Below, piece by piece: positions 50,550 to 63,700 of a stretch of 64,000 bases of DNA. The DNA comes from Helochares maculicollis. Taxonomy: Eukaryota > Arthropoda > Insecta > Coleoptera > Hydrophilidae. The stretch spans positions 28,607 to 92,606 of the forward strand of contig JAWQRO010000012.1 of assembly GCA_033557835.1 (NCBI GenBank), written 5' to 3'. Within the stretch, counting starts at the first letter, position 1. Each line of letters opens with the position of its first letter. The notes beneath the pieces were generated by a model. The model worked only from the letters and a program-made list of their open reading frames with translations, was not told the origin of the DNA and searched no databases. Made by a program: the position numbers and the translations under genes.

Positions 50550-53500
50550 TTTTGTTTTTTGGGTGTTCTCTACGCAAAACTTATGTTAATATCGACCTCT
50601 CAAGTACGGACACCATATTTTTTCATTCACAATCGGTGACATAATCTCAATTGGCGGGACATTCAATGATGCTAGGGATGCCTTAACGCAGTTTATATTT
50701 ATAACTATCAATCTAAAACAAAAAAACCGAGGTTCACAATCCGTAAGCAAAACCTTTTTTCTTAGACGATCACTAAGAGATATGATTATTTTTGGTCGTA
50801 AATTATAAATTTATTTATACTCAATTATTTGCAGATAAATCGTACATAAAGAGAAATTAAATAGTCAATTAGGTAGGAATCCAAACCGTTTCGGTGGGAA
50901 AATTACAATCACACCAGTGGAAATAAGTAATTTGAATGTTTCACGATATGCCTAACATTTTTTTATAATTCACAAACACGATCGCACGTAATTAGCATTA
51001 TTACTATTCACTGTCTTAATATACATAACTGCGTAGTAATAATATGAATGATAAAACAATTAAAATTCATATATTCAATCCATAACAAAATGTAATATCA
51101 TTTGATATTAGATTAAGTTGAGTTTTATCACGCACGAAATTATTACTATTATTATACGTTTGACATTTATGTACATAAAATTCCTATTTGTTGTGAATTA
51201 CAGCCTGCAAACTACAGCTACGATTAAATATGTAAATTTTACAGAAAATCGTTGCTATCTCGTAGCATAGCATATGTAGGTAGATCGCTGGGCATTATAC
51301 GTGTATTTATTATATTTTATGATAATCCGTGTTGTACCAGTAGTTCTAAAATGGTTATGAAGGATACTTCATATTTCAAGTTTTCACGAAAGTACGAAAG
51401 TATTTGAATATGTGCATTGTTTGCTTATTTAATTTTCACTTAATCACCATAGAAACTAATTACAGCAATCGTCAACAAAACAACGTTTCTAAAGTAGCAC
51501 AAAATAGCAGAATTACAAATATCTTTACTCGAGAAACTAAAGGTTTATTTTCCTAAATAGGAAGAACATATGATGTATACCAATGTAATAGTGTATCGTT
51601 TATATATAATAAATATGACATATGCCTGTATGTTTTCTCATTAATAAAGTACTAAATAAATGTTATTTCAATCGTTAAATTTGTTTTCACTGCGGTTTTT
51701 TTATGTAAGACATACAGCTAAATATCAAACTAAGCGTGAAATACAAGTTTTGTCAATTTATTATATCCAGGAATAAAATCTGTTGCGATTTAGTTATTGC
51801 GTAATCTAATAAGACAAGAAAAATAATCAATAGCTTATTTTGTACCATACTTTATTGTACATTTACAGAGCAGATGTGACATTCATCATGTTATGACGAA
51901 AACTTAAGACGTAATTAATTATGAATCAATGTTTTTAAACTAATAAATATAAAAATGAATAGCGTTTACTTTTGGTTCATTCATATCAATTCACAGAAAT
52001 TAACCTTTTAGAAAACCACAAACCGATATTATCTAAATAAGCCACAAACAGTAAAACGATATTCTGAGAATTGCACAACAAAAATATATTTTTTAATTGA
52101 TACTATGCTACTACAAAATTTCCCACAATTTAAGAATTATTGTATAGAAAGATATTTAAGTATTCGTTATTGTTTGCTATAAATGTTTAAAATTGTAATA
52201 TGAGTTTCGGATTCTCATTTCGAAGAGTGAAGTGTTGTAAATATATGAAGCGCAAACGCAAAAATGTAAATTATTATTATTACCAATAATATTAAATTTT
52301 CTGGTAAAATATTTAGTTCGACAAATATATACTAAAGAATTCCAGCTGCATTAGCTTTACTTCAGAAGTTGCAATAAAGGTTTAGTTTTGAAACAAAACC
52401 AAACTCTTTCTAGTGATATCGTGCAATTTATCAATGGACCAGAATCAAATACCAAAAGTTTTTCCTAGACACGTTTACTAAATGTAAAATGCATTTATTG
52501 AAGTGCCCGGCGAAATTGAGTTCTTCCACTGAAGCTTCCAACTAGGAACAACAAAACACATTTGAATGCAAAAGTTAAGCGAAATATTTCAATTTATTTA
52601 AAAAAGTTTGGATAACTCTGGAACGGAGGTAGTGCTGCAGCAGTGGATGTAGATGGGAAAATAGTTCCTCGTTGCACCACTAGAATTCGCTCCGCTATCT
52701 CATATATGCACGTTTATAAACGACCGGCAATGTACTTTGCTATGCACGTTGTAATCGACGCAAAACCTACATTCTGCAGAATATACACATTAAATAGATA
52801 AATTTATGGTTATTGAATTCACCAATTTCGCCATTACAGGGGATGCGCCATCTGTGAATAACGACGTGATATTGAAATTTGATATCGCGCTGATATGTTT
52901 AATGTGCACCTACACACATGTCCAAACAAAATCACAATTTTGTAGCAGAAATTCTGGCTTTCATTGTTGCATTGTAATTGCGCTTTGTTTTTAAAAGCTA
53001 TCTTGATATTCGGTGAAGATATATCGTAATTACAGATGGAATATGTGTTGTTCGTATAAGCAGAAGAACTGTAAGCACTCCTTACTAAATACAGTGTTGC
53101 ATTATTAGTTTTCATTACGTGAACCTCATTTTTAAAACAGGCATTTGACCTCGATTTGATATTTTCAATTTAAAAATAAAAATATAAGAAAAATGATTCT
53201 TTTTAATTTTAAAATTCCAAAACAGCGAAAATTTAACGCACCAGAGTTAATTTCCCATTTCAGGGCTTGGTATTTAATTTACTTTTGCAAACTACCAAGA
53301 AAATGTGTCTACCGTTCTAGCAGATATCGAAGAGCTACGCAAATGATATTTGACGGACCCATCAAATAGTATTTTATCGCCAGTCCAGAGGAGCTGGGTT
53401 AATTGCTATACTCAAAAATTACCATGATGAGACACTTGCAAATCGAGCTGATAATTAGTGGCAATTAAAAAGCATCATACACAAAATCTCGCAAATAGTT

Positions 53501-54160
53501 AAATCAATATCGTACAAATAATATGTATACTACTAATTAAAATAAGTACAGTAAAATTGTGGGCTTATTTTTATTATAAAAATGCATGTTTTGAAGAGTT
53601 TAATATATCGACTTAAAAATGAAGGAAACCTTCTTCGCTTCTTTTATGTCTGTGGATATAATTTATTGCTCAGTTAGATTTTTTTGAAGAGTTGACTTGT
53701 TCTCATTTTATTTACTAAAAACTATCGATCGTTTCTTATTTCATGTTTTAAAAGCTCTATCTATTCACATATTATCAAAGACGGGATTCTTTGGAAAATG
53801 AATAAAGAATTTTCTTTATAAGCTATAATGATCATTTACCATTCTAATTTACAAAGCTTTAATATTTGTAAATAAATAATTAATTTATATTATGTACACT
53901 AAATTGCACGCATGAACTAATTTGGCTGAAATTTATTGCTTCATTAATTTTTTGATTCTACATATTCTTCTTTAGAGAAAAGTTTTTTCTGTTACAATAT
54001 TAGCAGTTTTAAGAATAGAAAAAAAGAGATTCTTTGGATCTATCTTAATTTATCAGTGTTCCACCTGTTATTACGTAGGAAATTTTGCCAGTGGACCTTA
54101 TCATTCCAATAATGACATCAGTAACATCAAAAATTTTTTTTCACTTTAATATAACGTATT
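50550..54160. other. AT-rich intergenic DNA
   Basis: Contains the CTCF-type motif at 52845 and nothing else I can support. The part from about 53600 is markedly T-rich on + and may be the 3' tail of the decayed non-LTR element. Confidence 0.5.
52845..52854 (-). promoter_or_regulatory. Candidate CTCF site (reverse)
   Basis: The minus strand reads CAGATGGCGC, an exact match to YAGRKGGCGC, followed by ATCCCC. It has the same orientation as the site at 46750 and the opposite one to the three on the left. Confidence 0.45.
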
Positions 54161-54169
54161 AATCTTTAC

Positions 54170-55385
54170 ACTTTTCGTTTATTGTATGTTTGTTATATCG
54201 TTCTGTTGGCTCCCTTTTTTTCTAAATATCTTAACCATTGCAAGTGCTTTCTTTTCATTTCTTGTTATTGTTATTATTTCTTAATCGTTTCTAGTATTTT
54301 AATTTTCATACTCGGTCTATCGTAATTGCTCCTTTAAGTATTTTCATGCCTACTACATATTTTACTCTTCATTGTATTAGATAGGTTCCAACTTTCATAC
54401 ATGAGCACAGTCTTGCTTATTGTCATTTTTGCGCGTTTAATTAACTAATCTCATGAATGCAAAAAGTTATTACCGACGATGTCAATAATTTCTGTTTGCA
54501 TATTGCACTCCGTTTATTAGTGAATCAATTTTTTTTTACTAATTTTTTGTTTTCTCTTCCAATATGCATGGTATTGGTCTTGTGTATATTGATTTTCAAT
54601 ACTCGCTTTTTGAGAGATATTAGATCTTTAAATACAAACTCTTCTAGCTGTACAAGCTTCAACCGATAACTTTCGTATATGCTGTGTTTTTCTTGTATTT
54701 ATTGATTAGATCGCTTATTGTTGTTATAAATAATGCCAGGCTTTAACTCGACCTTGTATAAGTCATATGTAAAATCGAAGACTCTTGACTGTTTGTTGTC
54801 TTTTGTCACGTAGCGTCGATTGTTGTCATATAAACTTTAAATTACCAGCGATATTCTGTTGTCGATATTTCAGTTTTCCAGGATTTACTATGCTTTCTAA
54901 TATCTTGTCTATGTCTATGAGTGTCGTATATCCATCTCAATTTATTCATTATATTTGGTATTATTTGTTTTATAGTAAATAAATCTTCTGTAGTTTCCAG
55001 AAATTCTATTTGAAATTTCTCGCTATTCCACACTTCGTTGAACATTTCGAAAAGAATTTTGTTCTCCGCTCTATTTCTATTTCATATAAGTATTCAAATA
55101 TCTCATGTCCTGCTTTCATTCCTGAGAGTCTAATTGTCCTAACAAACTCTTCTGACTTCTAATTGTCATATTCTCTTGCATATCATTTGTTTGAGAGCTT
55201 CGATACTTTCTACTGATATTTTTCTCTAGGATTCCTCTTTTCGAATTCTATTAAGTACTGTTTACATCGCTCCAAAATTCTACAACCTTCTGTTGTCGCT
55301 ATTCCATTTTTATTTTTGGATAATCGTGGGTTAAATTTCCCCTTACATAATGTCTTTAACATTCTATAAAAGTGAATAGAATTGT
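54170..55385 (-). mobile_element. Decayed non-LTR retrotransposon (reverse transcriptase remnant)
   Basis: The minus strand holds scattered, colinear matches to the endonuclease/reverse-transcriptase polyprotein of RTE/CR1-like non-LTR elements. FYRMLKTLCKGKFNPRLS and ILERCKQYLIEFEK (about 55380-55240) resemble the segment just before the RT fingers. ILFEMFNEVWNSEKF (about 55060-55010) resembles the ELFNEIWN..KIP motif. Farther on, KTVLMYESWNL (about 54430-54380) matches the C-terminal KTV..PVLLYGSETW motif, and KRKHLQWLRYLEKKGANRT (about 54260-54195) matches the W.GH..R.....R motif. The catalytic YADD box is not recognisable and many stops and frameshifts intervene, so it is long dead. The strongly T-rich plus strand from about 53600 may be its 3' part. 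The exact clade and ends are uncertain; the right end nearly abuts the mariner at 55450. Confidence 0.72.
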
Positions 55386-55449
55386 CATGCTGTAATAAAC
55401 TAGCTACCGCATAAATTCTTAAGATAAGAATAATGATCAGTAATTGCTT

Positions 55450-56228
55450 TATTTAATAATAGTGTGATCTCAATAGTAGAAACATAGGCTGCTAAATTTA
55501 AACGTGGTCGCACAAGCCTTGAAGACGATTCACGTCAAGTACGTCCAAAAACAATAACAAAACCAGAAATTGAAGAAAAAAATGATATAATATTGTACTG
55601 GAAAATCGTCGAGTGACTGAAAGAGATTTAGTAGAAACCCTGGGTATCCCATTGGGCGGTGTAAGCAATAGTAGGCTTCAGAGAGCTGTCTGCGTAATAG
55701 GTGCCGCATTTACTATCAATGAAATAAAAATATATTCGAATGCAACATTTAGAGAGTTTTCGAAAGGATATAGCGAATTTTGTATGTCGATTCATCACAA
55801 TGGACAAGACATAGGCTTATAACCATGATTTTGAATCAAAGAAAAGGTTAAAGAGTGGTGTGAACCTGGTTCTTTGGCTACGAAATGAATTTGTATCCAG
55901 AAATTGGCCAGAAACGGATTTTGGGATACGAAAAGAATTTTGTTTGTAGATTACTTGCAAACTGGTTAAATAATAAATTCTGCATGTTACTGTGTCCTTT
56001 TAGATCCATGAATTGAAGCTTTAATTGTTGCAGCACTATGAGGTCATTACAGATGTAGAAGAATATTTTGCCAGTTTTCCAGGTTCTCACTTTAGAAATG
56101 GAATTCATATATTGTTGAAACATGTGTATTGATGTTCAGGTAGGCTATACTGAATAATAAAGTGTATTTCATTAAATCATAAAATTGTGTTTGTCTTATC
56201 GGACCGCGAAACTTATTGAATAGCCTGG
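55450..56228 (+). mobile_element. Degenerate, internally deleted mariner element
   Basis: The plus strand shows mariner transposase pieces in order. KFKRGRTSLEDDSR (from about 55490) is followed by VLENRRVTERDLVETLGI (about 55590-55650) and LRELSA..VPHLLSMK, then FVCRFITMDKT and EWCEPGSLATK (to about 55885). FWDTKRILFVDYLQTG (about 55915-55965) comes next, then VEEYFASFPGSHFRNGI and CIDVQVGYTE before a stop at 56151-56153. Several stops and frameshifts break it. The catalytic segment holding the second and third aspartates (HQDNAP ... PDLAPSDY) is missing between about 55995 and 56040, a deletion of very roughly 0.2 kb relative to the family. The right terminal repeat is recognisable: the minus strand of 56200-56228 reads CCAGGCTATTCAATAAGTTT, like mariner ends of the GAGGGCTGTTCAATAAGT type, next to a TA target at 56229-56230. 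The left end is not clear. Confidence 0.9.
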
Positions 56229-57554
56229 TAATGTATTATATGTATGCTAATATAGAAAACAGTTGAGCTGTAAAGATTTTGCTTTCCACACGATTAATTC
56301 ATATTATATCATAGAGATAAATAATGCCCTTGAAAGTGAATATATGTGTTAATGTCAATTTTTCGTAGCTAAAAGGATTTTGCCAATTTACCTAATCTAA
56401 ACATCGTTTAGTTAATCGATGATAGTAAAAGTAAAATAACTTTGCTTTTCTTGAATTAGGAAATACCTGTGCTGCTTCCAGATGTAAAACTAATTTTACA
56501 TTTTGCCATAAAAAATTAATTTTCTTCGTCCCATTATCGATATCTTTGAGATAATTGTGCAATTTTGTCGTAAAGTTTTCAACTTAAATGTAATCATATT
56601 TTAAAACATTTTCGAATAATATTAAATTTAATGTAATTTATTTTAACGCACGCAGTAAATTCTAAACATCTGGTAACATTACAACACGAGCCCGACAAGA
56701 TTCACTAACAATTTATGTCAAAACACCAAACATGGTTTGTGTCATTATGTAGAAAAACAAGATGTACAATGCTTATTTAAAGTGGCTTAATTTAAACGGG
56801 TGAAAGGCGCCTTACTTATTTTTAGGTTTACATTAGCGTCATTCTATTTTTCTATGTACACGCAATTAATAGTTTTAAAATGAGTTAAGTTAGAGTTCTA
56901 TTATTAATGTGTCTATCCATAAATAAAGACCTAAAATATCATTATGCGTATCAACTGCATCAGAACCAATAATTACAGCCACTGTTAACAGTTCTTTTTC
57001 TATATTAAATTGAAAAACAAGCCTATTGTTGATGCAAAGTATGAAAGCAATTAACAAATAAATAAATAAGCTCAGATTATGTGTTACGCCATAACATGAA
57101 AGATCTCACAAGTTGAGAACGGCTCATTTGCTTTAAAAAAATCACGAATATCTCGTCATTATTAGTATAATATTACATTTGCTTCCACCCACCTGACATT
57201 TAACAGGCATAACTTAAATAAATAATGTCAAAATAGCCTTGGTAATGACAAAGACAAACAATAACGACGTGGGACACAATTTCTCTAAATAAATGTAAGT
57301 AATACTATGTTAGTATTATTCAAGGAATCCTCAGGAGTAACTCATTAAAATTATATTTAAGGCCTGAAATTAGCCATTAGTAAGTCCATATCGCTGCACA
57401 ACTGGAAACAAAAAAATCATACTGTGCAGAAGTAATATATTCGATGAATAAATTTCGTATCGCCCAGGTATGACATTTAATTAATTTATACTTAGTACGG
57501 AACAACAAGTTTTCCATCCATAAATTAGCATCTTACTTAAATCACGCAGTTTAC

Positions 57555-57610
57555 ACAATGGAGCACATTGTACCTCACAATAATCTACCCATATACAAGT
57601 TAACTTGTAT
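57555..57610. promoter_or_regulatory. Inverted SOX motifs and 18-bp palindrome
   Basis: ACAATG (57555-57560) and CATTGT (57566-57571) form an inverted SOX-type pair with a 5-bp spacer. The perfect palindrome ATACAAGTTAACTTGTAT follows at 57593-57610. Two unrelated dyads within 60 bp in AT-rich DNA suggest a regulatory element. Confidence 0.3.
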
Positions 57611-58018
57611 TGTGCCACCATAAAATCCGTATTATATGCCGCTATAAGATTTTAAAAATGCACCGAGTATGTTGGACCATTCACATAAGTTGAGGCTAAA
57701 ACATGAGTATACGCCGCAATGTTCGTCGGCATATTAAATTTAAAAGAAATGGCTCTATTAAATGACTCTTGTATACTTTTATGATAAAATTGCATTGGCC
57801 ATTTCCATTTTTTTCCTTTTTTACACCGATTTCAGTCCAGTAAAATCGCTATTTTAAATTTCTATTTTTTAAAACATTATTTTATTTCATATGATTTTAA
57901 TTATTTTGCTGTAATAGCTCCCCTTTTGTTATTAGTCATATTATTGAATGAATATACCCGGGGGGCAAATAAACATGTTTTACTATGTGTCGGCCGTTTG
58001 AGCTGTATAGTGCGGCTC

Positions 58019-58026
58019 ATTTGCAT
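58019..58026 (-). promoter_or_regulatory. POU octamer near homeodomain sites
   Basis: ATTTGCAT is a perfect octamer on the minus strand. It is followed within 25 bp by GTTAAT and CTAATTAATG homeodomain-type cores. A second octamer, ATGCAAAT, lies at 59404-59411 in the GC-richer block 58960-59480. Confidence 0.25.
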
Positions 58027-61000
58027 GTTAATTTATTCTAATTAATGCGCCTATCAAAAATTGTTGTTATTGAAGCATACCTAACAGGACTTTAAATACT
58101 TTCAGATAGGATAAATTCCGTATGTTTGATTAGTGTAAGACTGTGCAAATCTATTCTTGTGCAAGCAAGTCTCCTTAAATATTTGTTTTATTTAAGAGAA
58201 ACCCTGATTGCATTTACTTTTTACCAACGAACGTTTTAACAAATTTGATGGGAATGATAACGCTGGGAGTGTGTTTAAACAAACCAACCTCCTTGTACTT
58301 TATTAATTAAAGTTATTTGAGCAACACGCATTCGTAGTTAATTAAAAACTAAGAAGGGTTGAAATTTTGTGCTGATAAAGTCAATTTCAAGTTTTTAGCT
58401 GTTCTCTCCTTTCTTACACGCCGGCATGTCCGCTTATCGATTGGGCCGTGGTTTGGAACATGTATACGCTCAGAATTACAGGGAGGAGGAAACAGTTAAA
58501 ACTTTTATTTTGTTCGCCATTGCTGAAACAATGTTTTGCATTTGTAATCGCGGTACGGCTTTAACATGTTTATTTTTTTATTAAATTTAATTAACTTTTA
58601 ACTAAGCGACACACACACAAGTATGCCATTGCATTATAAATGTTTAATAGACATAAAATGCGTTGAAATATTGATTCAGCTATTATCACGTTGAATAAGT
58701 AATATTATTTGAGCAACTAGAAAGATTGAAACCCGGTTGCAATTCTTAAAGCAATAAACTTTCGAAAGATATGAATTTTCGGAGGATCAATAAATTCTAG
58801 CTAAAGTAATCCTTGGAATTATTCAAAGCTACACAGAAAAGCTTACGGCATACATTTTTCCTGAAGCTTTATTGATATTACCCAGTAAAGGAAAATAATC
58901 AATGCTTATAGCATTAAGGGCAAATAAAATCTCCAAAATTATCACCTAAACTGCATTAAGTTTCTGTTATAAAAGAAACGATTAATTCTCCATTGTCAGT
59001 TCTTTCCATCCAGAACAAAGCTGGCTCGCCCCCTTTTTATGCAAAAATACGAAAAGTTTTATCAATAAAAAACGAATTGCCTCGGAACTACATCCGAGAA
59101 AATGTTTTCTTACGGCGAGGAGAAGCTCTATTAATTATAATAATAATATGGCACACGAATGGAAAGTAGTACTTTTAAGAAAAGTTCTTTTTTTAAATTA
59201 TACTTTATTATCTCAGACCCGTTGGTAAAATTACTTTTTGCAGCAGACACCCTTGTTACCGGAAACATTTAGCGAACAACTATCACCGAGTATCCCCTGA
59301 ATTACACTGATAACGTGTAATGGATGCCGCGAGATGCTTCTAAATTCCGCTAAACCAGCTTATTTGGGCTAAAGCTTAGCGGCTCTCTGCCTAATAAAAG
59401 CTCATGCAAATGAATGAACCGAACTAGCGTCTGAAAAACACCAAGAGGGTGTCAAGTTTATCCTGGTGCTATGTGAAATGGATAATATTACTGTACGTGA
59501 CCGTTATACTAAGGTAATGCCGCTGGCTGGTTCGGAGTACATTGCCGCTCAAAATGCACCAACCAATTTCAGCACTGAAAACTGGAAAGGTTTGGAATGC
59601 TGAAAGCAGCCAATTTCCCGAAGTATCACATAGTGGTGTATACATGCTAAGTATTTTAATTAAACTTGCCTCGGCAGATTGGTATCTTGGCGTTGTAGCT
59701 TTCTACTTTTTACAAGTTTCAAACTCTAAAATCGGTTTTATTGTGTTTTCTTTACCGACGAGAAAACCAACAAATAATCGTTGTTATTTAGCATAAAAAT
59801 TGTAATATTGTTTAATCAAATAAAGCTTGCCTAAAAATAAATATTATTTAACTCCATATTTGGCTATTCAATTGCAGGTATTTTTTTATTGTGAGAAATG
59901 GGCCCAATACTAATCTATTAAATAATTTCTAATACGTATAAATGGGGAAGCGCCAAAACATCGTTATTGATTTACTAGGAGGAACAAGTATTAAACATAA
60001 GGTAGCAAATATGTAAAATAATTTGATCTAAACAAAAGGACCGTAATATTGGTATTCACGCACAGTTAAATTTTAATCAAGTTTGTTCGCAACTTTCTTT
60101 TGTGAAAAATCTGAATTTCCTCCACTATCCTCCCTTTTAGAGTTACCCGAATAAAAGTTTTGTTCACGACTATAATATTTTCTTATTCAGACGAATTTAG
60201 AGCAAAGATCTTCGCGTAAGTGTGAAAGCGTGTGTCGGATAAAAGATTGGTTTGGGATTAAATAACGTGTGTGGGGTCCCTGTCTTCGAAGTAACTTTAG
60301 CTTTTCAGGAATTCCCATGGTATTTATTTGTTACAAATGTCTTCAGGTACCTTTTCGTTCCTGAAATAATCATCGTACTTTATTGTGTCTTTTATTTGCG
60401 ACAACAAGTGACATTACATCGGATACCTGCAGATTTATAAATTTAACTAAATTTATACTGCGATGCTGGGAGCGTCTGTATAAACACGTTGTTTGGATAC
60501 TGCAGAAGACTCCTCTGAGAACGGCCAAAGTTTCTGCATTAGTAACGGAAACTTGGACATTACGTCGGATATTACGTTTCTAAGACATTATGAATTTATC
60601 CTATGAAAAAGGAGGTTTTCCAAAACAAATCTCAACCGAAACTATTTTATTTATTTTATTCTCTATTCTCACTTACTGGATTCCGTGGTTCAGCTAGATT
60701 TGTACGGCACTAAAAGACAGTAGTCCTCATAGATTACGCTGGAAATTTATTGGTGGCAATAAAATATATACGCTAGTACTTACGCAGTCGTAAAATAGTC
60801 AATAAAACGTTGATTTTTAATTAGTGCTTCCCTATGACACTGTGTAACTAAATCTCAATAAAACAACAGGTGGGGTCCTTCTGAAACCTATGATTTTGTC
60901 ATGTCAAATTAACTATAATTGCTTATTATGGTTTTCTTTGAAGGCACGACATGAGAATGGTAAATCATAAAATAATTTTACATCTTGCTTGATTTTATAT

Positions 61001-62834
61001 AAAGCGCTACTGCACGTAATGAAATGGCTATTAACAAAGCAATAAAACTTATCGTGAGTACATCGTGTATTCTAGCAGCTCTGTGAGAAAATACAAAATA
61101 TTTGTTTCGGGGGAAAATTTTCGCGGAAAAACATATGATGTCATTGGATCAATGTGTTGAGTGCGCAAAAATTTTGCCTTTATATCGAGGACTTCTGGTC
61201 ACGATTGCAATTCAGTGGAAATGTGTATTGGAAAATGCCGATTGCTCCCAAATACCGTACGTGATACGAACTCTGTATTATGATGGGTATTATTAAGAAT
61301 CGCGAACAGGCGACTCAACTTACATATTTGATTTCTAATATACGAGGGGAACGGGGGAGGAATCGAAAAATTTCATAATCACAATCTGGCTACGTATAAA
61401 ATCAATCCTACATAACTTTTGCGTAACAATTTGGAATCTAAATCATAGATGAAAATAAAATGGGAGATAGGCTTGATTATTTGCAAATTTATAAAATGTA
61501 AAACTTAGTAACGAATCCAATTATTTAATAAATGCAATTTGTAGGTATGTCTTAGTGGCTACATTAATTTAAGCTGCTAGTAATGAATAAAGACGGGTTA
61601 AATTTTAGAATTGAAAGGAAACTGTAAATAGTTGTATAAAAGATTATAAATTACCTTTTTCGGGTTCTATTTCCACTTAAAGCAGCACGGAAGGAAAATC
61701 AATACTTTCGCATTTCCTGTGACTTCCGCTGTGCACTATTACGTCATTGCATTAAGTTTAGCCCATAGAATACGAAATGAACCATTTTAATGTCTAGAAG
61801 CAAACAAAAAGGTTATTTTAGTAAATAGGAGAAACAATTTCAGCGTGTGAATATATCTGTTCTGACGATTCGAAAAAGATTGATTTAAAATACAATATTC
61901 CGTTTTAGCAACTCAGCGTCCAGCTTGACAGTCTCCTCTTTAAACACATCTATTAAAAAGTTTGAATAAGTTTCATGAAATTTTTTGAAGTAATTTCATT
62001 AAAGTGGTGGCAGTATAAGTAATGTAGAAAATAATGTATGAATGAAGACGGCATTTTTATTAAAGATTGTGAATTGCATTTTATATTTAGGTACGGCGTT
62101 CATAAGTGAGTAAAATATGTAGATTTTTTTTTTTCTGCTGCAAATAGTTTTCATTTTGCTCGCATTAACTGAGCCCATACATATATATACAACACATTTT
62201 AAATAAATTATAATGTTTGTTTTTATGCGAGTGCATAACAACTTATTATTAACCCCACAAAAAACTTGCTATTGCACATTTCTGCTATCATTTAAAAATT
62301 GTTTTATATAAATATTTCCAGGATATTTTGAAGTTTAAATCCTAATTTCTATACAAAGTTTCTTCTTATTCCATAATGAGTGTTAAATTTAATTTTCTTT
62401 GTAATCAATATTCTATAAGATTTCTTGAAGACCATCTTTTCTCTAGAAACTATTGATAAAACTAAAAACAAACAATATAAAACACTCTGTTAAGTATGAC
62501 GAAAATATAGTTTTCATATTATTTAATCGGAATTTCATTGTAATTTTTTAAATTACGTCTTATATTCAATAACATATTATTGATTGGTCACTTTGAAACA
62601 AGAGTTTTATTGTATAATAGCTTCAACATAATTAAAATAAATTGATGGTTTATATGAAAAAGTATTAAAACTATTAGAACTTAAAAAATGTGTTTAATTG
62701 CAAGACAATTTAATTTCTAAGCAAGAGTGCTACTTTTAATTGCACATAAGCAAATTGTTAGTAGTTACACGACTATTTCTTCTCATTAATCATTAACATC
62801 ACAACTACAGCATGTAATTTCTATGTAAGTATTA

Positions 62835-63700
62835 AAGGTCCAAAAAGTAATGCAAGATTTTAATGAAATAGACAGCACAGTTTTTAGTCTTTTGATAGTT
62901 ATTTTTTTATTGAATCATAAAGTACATAGAAGTAACACGTCGGGTATATAGAAGTAACACGTCGAGTATATGGCCACCACGGCTCTGCATGCACAAACAC
63001 ACTCGTTTATCGAAATTTTGCATAACCATTTTGCATAACTTCCTTTAAATTTCGTTGATGCAGCGATGAATCTCCTCATTTAATGCCCGGGTGGCCAGGG
63101 GTTTGTTGGCAGACATGTGACTTCATATAACCCCATAAAAAGAAATCTAATGGTCTTAAATCACACGATCTAGTGGGCCTATTCTGACCACCAAAACGAG
63201 AGAGTACACGATCTGGAAATGTGTCGTGCAGTAATCGAATAGTTTCGCGAACTGTATGGCATGTGGCACGATCTTGTTGAAACTTCATATTGGCCACATC
63301 AATATCATTCAATTTCGGCAATAATAACTATGTTATCATGTGTCGATATGAAGCCGCAGTAACAGTCCCTGCTTGACCAGTCTCCACATTTTCAAAAAGT
63401 ATGGCCCAATTCTGCCTCCAGCCGAAAATCCTTACCAAAAAGTTACAAGTTGTAGATGCATTTGTTTTTCGACAATCACATGTGGGTTTTCAAAACCCCA
63501 AAAGCCATCAACGTGAAAATTTGCTTCATCGCTTAAGATGATTTTGGTCAAAAAATCAGCATCTATTTATTGATGTTCAATAACCCATTCAGTTCTTGTG
63601 TTAATTTAATTTTATAAGCATGATATGTATTACAGATATGTAATGAGATTATGCTCTTAAAAGTGGCAATTCTTGCCGACAACGCCAAAACTGAGGTTTC
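62835..63700 (-). mobile_element. rosa-like (DD41D) Tc1/mariner-superfamily element, disabled and split
   Basis: The minus strand encodes a broken DDE transposase of the type common in insects and spiders. TSVLALSARIATFKSIISL and YHAYKIKLTQEL (63700-63590) are the end of the DNA-binding region. After a frameshift come EWVIEHQ, IILSDEANFHVDGFWGFENP with the first Asp, and GGRIGPYFFEN. At 63321-63076 lie FQQDRATCH with the second Asp and LRPLDFFLWGYMKS with the third Asp. 41 residues separate the last two aspartates, the spacing of the rosa/DD41D group. Stops after WVIEHQ, after LVTFW and after PGHPGIK disable it. Its probable left terminal repeat starts near 62835 (AAGGTCCAAAAAGTAATGCA), next to a TA. 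The N-terminal part is separated from the rest by the mariner inserted at 63701. Confidence 0.85.
62924..62967. repeat. 22-bp tandem duplication
   Basis: Two adjacent 22-bp copies (62924-62945 and 62946-62967) share ATAGAAGTAACACGTCG and differ at two positions. They lie in the 3' coding end of the rosa-like element, so they are probably a replication-slippage duplication after it died. Confidence 0.85.

Larger units (their letters stand above)
56235..62830. other. AT-rich intergenic DNA between transposon remnants
   Basis: Holds the SOX/palindrome site (57555-57610), two octamers and a GC-richer block at 58960-59480 with no coding similarity. The short frames at 59542-59796, 60252-60583 and 61102-61296 (+) are unassignable. 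Confidence 0.5.
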
